64,000 nucleotides of DNA, from the NCBI RefSeq assembly GCF_011386835.1, contig NC_088797.1, positions 88,980,264 to 89,044,263 on the forward strand. Direction: 5' to 3'. This stretch comes from Chrysemys picta bellii (taxonomy: Eukaryota; Chordata; Testudines; Emydidae). The translations under genes were made by a program, and so were the position numbers. Every line of letters starts with the position of its first letter. Positions within the stretch are counted from its first letter, which is position 1. Of the stretch, positions 48,455-57,199 are shown piece by piece. The notes beneath the pieces are model-generated. The model had not been told where the DNA came from and ran no database searches. It was given only the letters and a program-made list of their open reading frames with translations.

Positions 48455-50275
48455 ACATAAGAATAGCCAACTTGGGTCACAACAGTGGTTCATTTAGCCC
48501 AGTATGATGTCTTCCGACAGCAGCCAGTTGCTTCAAAGGGAACAAACAGGTCAATTTATCTAGTGATGGCCTGTCAGTCCCAGCTTCTGGCAGTCAGAGG
48601 TTTAGGGGACACCCTGAGCATGGGGTTGTGTCCCTGACCATCTTGGCTAATAGCCTTTGATGGACCTATCATCCATGATATTTTCTAATTCTTTTTTTGA
48701 ACCCAGTTATACTTTTGGCCTTCATAACATCCCCTGGTTGTGTTGATTGTGTGGTGTATAAAGAAGTACTTCCTTATATTGTATGTTTTAAACCTGCTGC
48801 CTATTAATTTCATTGGGTGACACCTTGTTCATGTGTTATGCGAAGGGGTAAATAAAACTTCTTTATTCATTTTCTCCACGTCATTCATGATTTTATACAT
48901 GTCTATCATGTGTCCACACACACACTGTCCCCGGTCACCTATCCTAGTCTTTCGTCATATGGAAGCTGTTCCTTACCACGAAGTCATTTTGTTGCTCTTT
49001 TATGTACTTTTTCCATATCTAATGTATCCATTTTGAGATGGGGTGACTAGAACTGCACACAGTACTAAAGGTGTGGGAATACCATGGATTTATATAATGG
49101 CATTGTGATATTTTCTGTCTGATTATCTATCTCTGTCCTGATGCTTCCTAACATTGTTAGCTTTTTTGACTGCTGCTACACATTGAGTGATGTTTTCAGA
49201 GAACTACCTACAGTGACTCCAAAATCTCTTTATTAGTGATAACAGCTAATTTAAACCCCATCATTTTGTGTGTGTATATATAGTTGGGATTATGTTTTCC
49301 AATGTGCATTACTTTGTTTTATCAAAATTGGATTTCATCTGCCATTTTCTTGCCAAGTCATCCAGTTTTGTGAGATCCCTTTGTAACTCTTCACAGTCAG
49401 CTTTGGACTTAACTATCCAGATCATTGATGAATATGTTGAACAGCAGTTGTCCCAGTACTGATTCCTGGGAGATGCCTCTGTTTTTCCTCTCTACTGTAA
49501 AAAATGGGCATTTATTCCTTCCCTTTGTTTCCTGTCTTTTAACTAGTTACTTATCTATGAGAAGACTTTCCCTATTATCCCATGACTGCTTACTTTGATT
49601 AAGAGCCTTTGGTGTGGTACCTTATCAAAGGTTTTCTGAAAGTCCAGTTACGCTCTATCGACAGGATCTTTGTCCACATGCTTGTTGCCACCCTCAAAGA
49701 ATTTGACTGGTGCTGAAAATAGTTGCCAGAATTGCTTTAAAAACTGATGTTACATTAGCTATCATTGAGTCATCTGGTACAGAGGCTGATTTAAGCACTA
49801 GGTTACATATGACAGTTAATAGTTCTGCAATTTCAGATGAGTTCATTCAGAATTCTTGAGTGAATACCATCTGGTCCTGGTGACTTATTGCTGTTTAATG
49901 TATCAGTTTGTTCCAAAACCATCTCTACTGACCCTTCAATCTTGGACAGTTCCTCAGATTTGTCACCTAAAAAGAATGGCTGAGGTGTGGAAATCTCCCC
50001 CAGATCTTCTGCATTCAAGAGGGATGCAAAAAATTCATTGAGCTTTTCTGTAATGGCCTTGTCTTTCTTGAGTGCTCCTTTAACACTTTGGCCAGTGGCC
50101 CCACTGGCCAGGTAGGCTTCCTGCTTCTGATATACTTTTGTAAAAATTGCTGTTAGTTTGTTGGTTTTTTTTTGTGCAAGTTTCTCTTTAAATGATTTTT
50201 TTGATCTGCCTAATAATACTTTTCTCTCATGTAATAAAGCATCAGGTGCTGGAGTCATGTTAAGCACCAGAATAT
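48455..50275 (-). mobile_element. CR1 LINE, 1.8 kb, minus strand, 5'-truncated
   Basis: Read on the minus strand it runs from part of the reverse-transcriptase ORF (50267 down to about 49450) through the end of the ORF to a CR1 3' tail at 48455. It contains SNKSPGPDGIHSRILNEL, the start of the RT domain, near 49850-49900. The 3' part on + has CTTCCGACAGCAGCC, TTGGCTAATAGCCTTTGATG and TCATATGGAAGCTGTTCC. A small fragment reading FQKTFDKVP is detectable near 49640. Several indels and stops; not active. Confidence 0.85.
49833..50267 (-). pseudogene. CR1 ORF2 fragment (start of reverse transcriptase)
   Basis: A 144-residue open stretch with a lysine-rich linker (about residues 20-45), KDKAITEKLNEFFASLLN (about 70-87) and SNKSPGPDGIHSRILNEL at the end. 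In CR1 this is the region between the endonuclease and reverse-transcriptase domains plus the first RT motif (PGPDG). The remaining RT motifs follow in other frames, so the ORF is broken after this point. It would produce no functional protein. Confidence 0.8.
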
Positions 50276-50484
50276 TGCAGGACTTGCAAAAAAAAGTTTT
50301 TTAAATTTTAAATGGGTTTTTAAATTAAAAACCTTTTCTTAAAAAAAAATCAGTCTTAAAGTCTAAACTTACTATAATCTATTCCAGTGCTTCTCAAATT
50401 TATTTGATTGTGCCTTCCTTCTTTGTGTCTGTAGTAGTTTATGCCCCCTGCCACACAAGTACATATACCGATTAAAAAAAAATT
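50276..50484. other. No gene seen
   Basis: A/T-rich, short. Confidence 0.4.
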
Positions 50485-50860
50485 AGGGCTGGCGATTAAT
50501 TGCAGTTAACTCATGCAATTAACTAAAACAAATTATTGTGATTAAAAAAATTTATTGTGATTAATTGCACTTTTAATCGCCCTGTTAAACAATATAATAC
50601 AGATTGAAATTATTTAATATTTTAGATGTTTTTCTACATTTTCATATATATTCTGTGTTGTGATTGAAATTGAAGTGTATATTTTTTATTACAAATATTT
50701 GCACTATAAAAATGATGAAACAAAAGAAATATTATTTTTCAATTCACCTCATAAAAGTACTGTAGTGCAATCTTTGTCGTGAAAGTGCAATTTACAAATG
50801 TAGATTTTTTTTTTTTTTTTTTTTTGTTGGTTATATTACTGCACTCAAAAACAAAACAAT
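50485..50860 (-). mobile_element. hAT 3' terminus, second copy
   Basis: GGGCTGGCGATTAATTGCAG, TTAAACAATATAATACAGATTG, CACTATAAAAATGATGAAAC and CTGCACTCAAAAACAAAACA follow the same order as 5191-5570, in the same orientation. It stops before the transposase region. A T21 tract is at about 50805-50825. Confidence 0.8.
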
Positions 50861-51307
50861 GGTCCAGCAGCCCCAGGGCTTGCCCAGAATAAGTCACGGA
50901 GGTCCGGAAGGTCACTAAATCTGTGACCTCCATAGCAGAATCGTATCCATACTTAGGCCTTGGCTACACTTGCACATGTACAGCGCTGTGAGTTATACCT
51001 GACTTCATGCAGCTGAGTAGGGAGAGTGCTGCAGTCTGTCCACACTGACAGTTGCCCAGTGCACTATCGTGGCCACTATCGTGGCCATATTTGCAGCAAT
51101 TGCAGCGCTATTGGGAGCATTATGGGCAGCTATCCCACAGAGCACCTTTTCCCATTCTGGCGCTGTGGGGTGTGGGTGCGGGGGATTCTGGGTCCTGTCC
51201 CAATGTCCCGTGATGCATCGCTTCGCATCCCAGAAATCCCTTTGTTTCCGTCCACCTTTGGCACCATCTTTCAATGGTTTCTGTGCAGCACGATCAGTCT
51301 GTGGGAA

Positions 51308-52555
51308 ATGGAGTCCGAACTACTGAGGCATATGCTGACGAGTCTCACCAGCACGTCACGTTTGGCTATCGAACTATTCCTTAAGATCCGAAGTGAGAGT
51401 GAGGGTGATGATTCCGACGATGCTATCGAGCCGCGTAACGCGTACGACACGAAATTGCTTGTGGCATTCACGGACATGCTCAGCACCGTGGAACGCCGCT
51501 TTTGGGTTCGGGAAACAAGCACCGAGTGGTGGGATCACATCGTCATGGAAGTCTGGGATGACGAGCAGTGGCTGCAGAACTTTCGGATGAGAAAAGCCAT
51601 TTTCATGGGACTGTGTGAGGAGCTTGCCCCCACCCTGCGGCGCAAGGACACGAGATTGAGAGCTGCCCTGCCAGTGGAGAAGCGGGTGGCTATTGCAATC
51701 TGGAAGCTGGCAACTCCAGACAGGTACCGGTCGGTCGCAAACCAGTTTGGAGTGGGGAAGTCGACCGTTGGAATCGTGTTGATGCAAGTTTGCAAGGCCG
51801 TTAATCGCATCCTACTCAGAAGAACCGTGACTCTGGGTATCGTGGAGGAAATAGTGGATGGCTTTGCACAAATGGGGTTCCCTAACTGTGGAGGGGCGAT
51901 AGAGGGGATGCACATTCCTATTCTGGCACCACCCCACCTAGGATCCGAGTACGTTAATCGGAAGGGGTATTTCTCTATGGTTCTCCAGGCGCTTGTGGAT
52001 CACCGTGGGCGTTTCATTGACATTAACACAGGCTGGCCCGGAAAGGTGCATGATGCTCGCATCTTTCGGAACACTTGGCTGTTCAGGAAGATGCAGGCTG
52101 GGACTTTTTTCCCAGAGCGGAAGATCACGGTAGGGGGAGTTGAAATGCCCATTGTGATCCTTGGAGATCCCGCTTACCCATTAATGCCATGGCTCATGAA
52201 ACCCTACACAGGGAGCCTTGACAGCAGCAAGGAACGGTTCAACTACAGGCTGAGCCGGTGCCGAATGACTGTGGAGTGTGCCTTTGGCAGTTTAAAGGCC
52301 TGCTGGTGATCTCTGTACGGGAAGCTGGACTTGGCCGAAAGCAGCATCCCCGCGGTTATATCCGCGTGCTGTACCCTCCATAATATTTGTGAAGGGAGGG
52401 GTGAAAGCTTCACTCAGGCATGGACCTCCGAGGTTCAACACCTGGAGGCTGAATTTGCACAGCCAGAGAGCAGGGCTATTACAGGGGCCCAGCGCAGGGC
52501 TGCAAGGATTAGGGATGCCTTGAGGGAGCAATTTGAGGCTGAAAACCAGCAGTGA
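51308..52555 (+). pseudogene. Harbinger transposase (HARBI1-like), one in-frame stop
   Basis: From the ATG at 51308 (MESELLRH) the frame is open to 52555 except for a TGA at 52307-52309, so the full length would be 415 residues. A possible 3' splice site (TTTCTGTGCAG, ending 51288) lies just upstream, suggesting a spliced leader. Residues of the nuclease fold are recognisable: GAIEGMHIPI (first catalytic position, 51902-51904, Glu instead of Asp), GWPGKVHDARIFRN, ILGDPAYPLMPWLM (second Asp) and MTVECAFGSLK (Glu), then CCTLHNICEGRG after the stop. TGA follows CTGGTGA and could derive from a CGA arginine codon by CpG decay. In the family this enzyme cuts and rejoins the element ends. A host HARBI1 is excluded by the surrounding terminal repeats. 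Confidence 0.9.
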
Positions 52556-52685
52556 TATCTGGTGCCCTGCATGGGAATGAAGTGCAGTAGTTCCAATCTT
52601 TAGGAATCAGTGTCTGCTTAGCAGACAAGCAGACTTGCAGTGCTTGTTTATTTCCTGGGCTAAGGAGTCTTTTACTTTATGCAAT

Positions 52686-52691
52686 AATAAA
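52686..52691 (+). terminator. Polyadenylation signal of the transposase
   Basis: AATAAA about 130 bp after the transposase stop on the + strand. Confidence 0.65.
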
Positions 52692-52717
52692 GAATGTTTT
52701 CAAAGCCAAAGAATCCA

Positions 52718-52723
52718 TTTATT
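52718..52723 (-). terminator. Polyadenylation signal of the Myb-like gene
   Basis: AATAAA on the minus strand (TTTATT on +), at the end of the last minus-strand reading frame and only 26 bp from the opposing + signal. The two transcripts would end within about 60 bp of each other. Confidence 0.6.
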
Positions 52724-53299
52724 GAAAAGAAAAAAGGGGTGGAGTGGGAACAGTACAATCACAGATTCGTGTATGTCCTGTCTGGTGTGCTGTGCAGTGA
52801 GTGCTGCACTTCAGGGCAGCTATACTGCATGGTGATGGGGGTTGAGTGTAGAGGGTAAGGGTCGTGGTTTTCAGGGCTGGGTGGTGAAGATACTGGTGTT
52901 GGAGGCAGCGGGTAGCGTGAAGAACACGGAAGTTGGGGGAAAGTGGGTTGGAGATGACAGTGGGGCACAACGGAAAGAGTTTTGGGACAAGGGCTGTGGG
53001 GGGGGGGTGGCGTTCGCGTTTTCGGTATTGCTCCTCTTTCTGCTTGGCTACCAGCTCCTGGATAGTATCTGCTTGACGCTCCAGGATGCTGATGAGCCTA
53101 TCAGTGCTTTGCCGCCGGTGCGCTGCGTTTTCCTGGCGGATCCTGCTTTCTCTCTCCCTCCAGTCCCGTGCCTTCTCGTTCTCTTTAATTGATTGCAGCA
53201 TGTCTTCTTTGCTTTTTCACAGTCTCTTCCTGAGTCTTTGCAGTCTCTGAGCAGGCGATAAGAGAGACGGCTGAGGTCTCAAGGTTGATGCAGCTGTAT
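52719..53299 (-). pseudogene. Myb-like gene, last exon (coiled-coil C-terminus)
   Basis: The exon appears to start after TTTTGCCTATACAG (acceptor, exon from 53299 downward). Its first part reads LETSAVSLIACSETAKTQEE in one frame; then a frame change leads to the open stretch from 53201 with KEDMLQSIKENEKARDWRER followed by ENAAHRRQSTDRLISILERQ and LVAKQKEEQYRKRER, a charged helix with coiled-coil character, typical of the C-terminus of Myb/SANT-like proteins. The last 80 residues are low-complexity and may be beyond the true end. At least one indel. Confidence 0.7.
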
Positions 53300-53464
53300 A
53301 GGCAAAACGTAACATTTAACAGAGGCAGCATTGTTTATACCAGACAGAGTAATGATTCCCCCCGCACTTAAGGACTAGAAAACACACAGGGTCTACACAA
53401 TAGCATAATTTTCCCGTCCGAAACAGAGCACACATATCCCACGGGAGCCTCAAAATGGTGAGTA

Positions 53465-53887
53465 ATGGGGACTGATTGTTTCAGGGCTGCACTGTCCTCT
53501 GGGTTTCTGTGCCTTGGGGAGAGCCAACAGCTTCAGGGGGCACCTACACTGAACACTGTCCCAACATTTTCCACAGGAGTTTGTCCTGGACGATATCTCG
53601 CTGCTGAGGGTGACCTGGGAAGCAAGGGAGGGTCTTCTACTGCAATGCGGCTTCTGCCCTGGCCCATATGCAGCTTGCCTGTGTGCAGCAATGGTCCCCC
53701 CCCCCCCCCGTCCCTTGTGGCACAGTGGCGCGGACATGTTAGCCTGGCTGGGACAAGGACCACGGTGGCTCTCCCTATAAACCTGCGCAAGCGCATTGCA
53801 CACGTTCTGGATGAGACATTCGAAGAGATTACCGAGGCTGATTACCGCGATGTGATAAACCACATCAGTGCACTATTCCGCATCTAG
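53465..53887 (+). other. Protein-like + strand reading frame inside the Myb-gene intron (function unknown)
   Basis: A 140-codon frame lies wholly within the presumed intron of the minus-strand gene (53300-53962). The first 95 codons have low-complexity content, including an expanded C run at 53698-53709, and are not convincing. The last 45 residues are different in kind: LPINLRKRIAHVL then DETFEEITEADYRDV and NHISALFRI followed by a stop at 53885-53887. This is an amphipathic, acidic helix-rich segment without repeats. I do not recognise the family. It may be a small third Harbinger protein or an alternative exon, or chance. Confidence 0.4.
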
Positions 53888-53962
53888 GCATGCATGCTTA
53901 ACCCTCCTCTCCCAAAGAGCCCGCACCGAAAAAAATTCCTTCCCGGAAAAAAAAAACGCTTA

Positions 53963-54434
53963 CCGGGAACCTGCTCTTCTGTTTGTCATCCACCAAGTGG
54001 TTCCAGGGATTCCGGGGTGTCTCCATCCGGCCCACCACCATCACTCCTGTTTTCCTCCTCCTCCTCCTCCCCCCCACCCCCGCACCGGCTCTGAAGTGTC
54101 CATGGTGGTGCTCGGAGTGCAGGTGGGGTTAACCCCAAGTATCGCATCCAGCTCCTTGTAGAATCTGCAGGTCGCAGGGGGGAGCACCTGAGCGGCCGTT
54201 TGCATCACGGGCTTTGCGGTAGGCACTCCGCAGCTCCTTGACTTTAATCCTGCACTGCAGGGCGTCCCGGTCATGGCCCCTTTCCATCATGTCCTTTGAT
54301 ACCTTCCCGAAGGTATCGTAATTCCTACGGCTGGAGCGCAGCTGGGACTGGACAGCTTCCTCCCCCCAAACACTGATGAGGTCCAGCAACTCGCCATTGC
54401 TCCATGCTGGGGCTCGCTTGGTGCGTGGAGGCAT
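53963..54434 (-). pseudogene. Myb/SANT-like DNA-binding protein, first coding exon, frameshifted
   Basis: Minus-strand ATG at 54434 (MPPRTKRAPAW) directly follows a 3' splice site (TAATCTTTCCAG), so a non-coding leader exon is likely. Residues 8-80 form a trihelix Myb/SANT-like domain: APAWSNGELLDLISVWGEEA, then RRNYDTFGKVSKDMMERG, then QCRIKVKELRSAYRKARDAN. A frameshift near 54180 moves the reading to CRFYKELDAILG, and another in the G/A-rich tract near 54060 leads to an acidic EEEEEENRSDGGGPDGDTPE. The exon ends at TTCCCG followed by GTAAGC (donor on minus near 53962). In this superfamily the protein binds the element's ends and imports the transposase. Confidence 0.8.
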
Positions 54435-54725
54435 GGTCACCTGGAAAGATTAGCTGATAGCACTCCACGCCACGCTGGGCTGAGCAAACAGGAAGGGGAT
54501 TTTTAAAATTCCCGGGGAATGTAAAGGGTCGGTCACATGGTTGGTTACCTGAGGCCAGGGCAGTAGAGTTTGAACTGATGACCAGAGTGGCTAGAACAGG
54601 CATTGTGGGATACTGTCGAATAATTCTGGAGGCCATTCACAGCGCATTGGGCAGCCACACTGGCGCCGCAGCACTGCAGCGGCAGCACAATACTCACTAT
54701 TCCTCTCGGAGAGGTGGAGTACATG

Positions 54726-54818
54726 CAGCGCTGCAACCAAGGAGATACAGCGCTGCAAATGCCTTGCCAGTGTGGACAGGGAGTGAGTTACAGCGCTGGG
54801 GGCGGCTTTACAGCGCTG
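54726..54818. promoter_or_regulatory. Cluster of four CAGCGCTG palindromes near the right Harbinger end
   Basis: Perfect octamers at 54726-54733, 54748-54755, 54791-54798 and 54811-54818; one more lies near the left end at 50981-50988. Spacing is 22, 43 and 20. Repeated subterminal motifs are where Harbinger proteins are expected to bind; the binding itself is inference. Confidence 0.5.
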
Positions 54819-54845
54819 CAACTCGCAAGTGTAGCCAAGGCCTTA

Positions 54846-55099
54846 AAATTAAATGTGCACACCATGTTGTAGCGAACAGATTAAAGTACAGATGGCAGCC
54901 ACTTTGTATAATGCTATGCAAGCTTAATAGAAATCCATCAAAATGCACAGTGCCATCTGAGGACCTGATATGTCAGGAGGAATCAGCTAGTTATTCATTG
55001 TTGTGGGTGAAATGTGCACAGTAAGGCTTTTTTCCCCCCTCAAAAGCTTCTTATCTCCTCTTCCCCTCCCCCCCCAATACATTCTGTACCGCCCAGTTT
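54846..55099. other. No gene seen
   Basis: Short unique stretch with a C-rich tract near 55060. Confidence 0.4.
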
Positions 55100-55770
55100 G
55101 AGATTCTTATTGGTCAGTAACCATTAAAACATGTTGACTTGCAGCTAAATACAGTCCTTACACTAAATTTGGTACTATTGTCAGCTAACCAGGAGGATAC
55201 ATTCTATTTTTACACATTTAGTTAAGCAATTATATATCTTAACATGCATCTATTCAATATTATTTTTTACAATATTCTATTAGAAGATGATAAATGATGT
55301 ATTTCTTATTTACTAGATTATGGTTTTTTTTATTCATGATTTGTCAAGCTGCATTCGGGTGGAAATTGGAGTTCAATTTAAAATGTAAAAGAATCGTCTT
55401 ATTATCTTAAATGTGGTGGATACGTAAGGGAAAAATGAGTTTATTAAAAAATGTTCTGCATTTAAAACTAATGGATTAATTAAACAAAGGAAGTATTAAT
55501 TGTAGCTAGTGTTTAGAAATGATTTGTGATCAATATCCAAGATTTTAAAACTAGCAGATACTCTTGCATGCTATTTTTATTCATTATGCAATTTATATAT
55601 TTTATATAAATACAATGCAAATCAACACGTTTTAATGGTTACCAACCAGCAAGAAGCAACCTTTCTTTAAGAAAATAACTAAAAATTATAAATACAAAGC
55701 AAGATAAAAAATTGATCAAAGTTTTCTGCTTCCTGATTTAAATCACTTTAATATAAATCAATCCACCCTG
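55100..55770. mobile_element. AAATC-rich hAT-like non-autonomous element, left-truncated
   Basis: Ends ATATAAATCAATCCACCCTG, whose complement has the hAT-like form CAGGGTGGATTGATTTA; a shorter copy of this end lies at 36525-36578. The body is AT-rich with no coding capacity. I recall the body as part of the same turtle repeat; the left boundary is a guess. Confidence 0.5.
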
Positions 55771-55911
55771 CTAGATTCCATTCCCAACATTGGTCCACTG
55801 TTTCTCATATGTTGCATAAAGGCTTTCTTCCAAACTATGGGACTGCTTCATAATGGATTGCTTTTGGTGCTTGGAAGCAACACAAAATACTTCCAGAGGC
55901 AGTGAGTTTAA

Positions 55912-55932
55912 AAAACAAACAAACAAACAAAC
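55912..55932. repeat. (AAAC)n microsatellite
   Basis: Five AAAC units in an A-rich stretch. Confidence 0.85.
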
Positions 55933-55958
55933 AGAAAACCAAACCCCATCCGCTAACA

Positions 55959-56092
55959 CAGTAGTTTTCAACCTTTTTTTCATTTGCGTACCCCTAAAAA
56001 ATTTCAAATAGAGGTGCGGAAAATCTTTTGAAAATCTTAGATGTAGTCTGTGGACCCCCAGGGGTCCATGGACCACTGGTTGAAAACCACTG
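55959..56092. mobile_element. 134-bp hAT MITE
   Basis: Ends CAGTAGTTTTCAACC and GGTTGAAAACCACTG are inverted repeats; flanking octamers CGCTAACA and TTCTAACA agree at 6 of 8 positions. The interior has GTCTGTGGACCCCCAGGGGT. Non-coding. Confidence 0.8.
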
Positions 56093-56887
56093 TTCTAACA
56101 GACAAAACGAAGGAAGTCCTGAGGTTGATTTTTTGAAAATGCATCTTCAGCTTGGAAGGAATAATTCTAGAAACTCAGGCCAGACTCAGAATATTGCCTT
56201 CTCTATTTGTCCTAATCCACTGGTTAAATCTAAGTGTAATAGATTACGTCTATTGGGTTTGAGATGCAGCTGCCTAAAGTTATTGATTCATTAATTGCTT
56301 CATGTTGCCTTAGTTTGGCTATAGATAAATACTGCATAGTAATGCTATTTGTTAGAGCAGGCTCTTAAGCCCTTGTTCTTGGAGCTAGTTTTGCCATATA
56401 TACCACTGGTTTCTGTTTGAAGACTTGCAGGGTAATGGAGGCTGAGCAGGTGGCTGTGAAGAAGTAGTGTGCTATCTATAGCTGCATCTGTTTTACTGGA
56501 ATCTGTATAATCAGCAAGGAAGGGAGGATTGGTGATGGAGGGGAACTTAAGTATGTCAAATATTTTAGTACCAAGAATGTAACTTGAGCAGTTGTGAAAG
56601 TTGTGATAACTCTGAAGGCTAACCAAGTTTCCTACATTCATTCTATAGCATTGCCTTAGATGGCTCTCTACCACCTTGCTTAGAAAATTGTCCAGTTATT
56701 AACAGATGGTGACAATGTGCAGTAAGCTAAAGTGTGATGAGTTTCTCTGCTGATGGACATTATGCAAATTACCTGCTTGCTTGTCTGAATTCATAATTCA
56801 GACATATTTCTCTAAATCAGTTTTATCACTTGTAAATTGATGATTTTGAACAAGATTCATTATGTTCTTGTACTTATGCAGCACTCA
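56093..56887. other. No gene seen
   Basis: AT-rich. The 109-residue minus-strand frame at 56345-56674 lacks domain content or splice context. Confidence 0.4.
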
Positions 56888-57186
56888 GGGCTTGTCTACA
56901 TGGTATAACAATGTGCACCACTGTAGTGTAATCTGGGGTGTAATATGTAAAGCGCTCTGAAGCGTTGCGCTCTAACTGATCTGTGCAGATCCTGTTGATG
57001 CACTCTAAAAGATACCTAGTGCGCATTGATGTAGTCCCAGTTGAAACAGTGCTACGATAATGCACACTAGGTACCTTTTAGAACTTATCAGCAGGGTCTA
57101 CATGAGACTGCTATAGTGCAACGCTTCAGAGCGCTTTACAGTTTGCACCTCTCTGGTGAGCATTGCTGCACGTTGTAGACTAGCCC
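56888..57186. mobile_element. Palindromic Harbinger-type MITE, about 299 bp
   Basis: Ends GGGCTTGTCTAC and GTAGACTAGCCC flanked by TCA and TAA. The two halves are inverted almost throughout: a 22-bp perfect match pairs 56947-56968 with 57118-57139 (GTAAAGCGCTCTGAAGCGTT and complement), and ATACCTAGTGCGCATT pairs with AATGCACACTAGGTAC. The centre is near 57040. Confidence 0.75.
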
Positions 57187-57199
57187 TAAGAAATAATGG

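Larger units (their letters stand above)
50956..54842 (+). mobile_element. PIF/Harbinger DNA transposon, nearly complete, 3887 bp
   Basis: Both ends are present: GGCCTTGGCTACACTTGC at 50956-50973 and its exact complement at 54825-54842 (18-bp perfect inverted repeats), flanked by TTA at 50953-50955 and 54843-54845, the target duplication of PIF/Harbinger. It carries the two genes of this superfamily: a DDE transposase (+) and a Myb/SANT-like DNA-binding protein (-), arranged tail to tail. In the family, the Myb-like protein helps bring the transposase to the ends. Point damage in both genes means this copy is not autonomous as it stands, but it is well preserved and could be a recent family. 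The octamer CAGCGCTG recurs near both ends. Confidence 0.95.

Noticed and set aside
53450..53863. A 137-codon minus-strand frame opposite the nested + frame
   Set aside because: Lies within the presumed intron of the Myb-like gene; the + frame at the same place looks more protein-like, and this one is low complexity in its second half.
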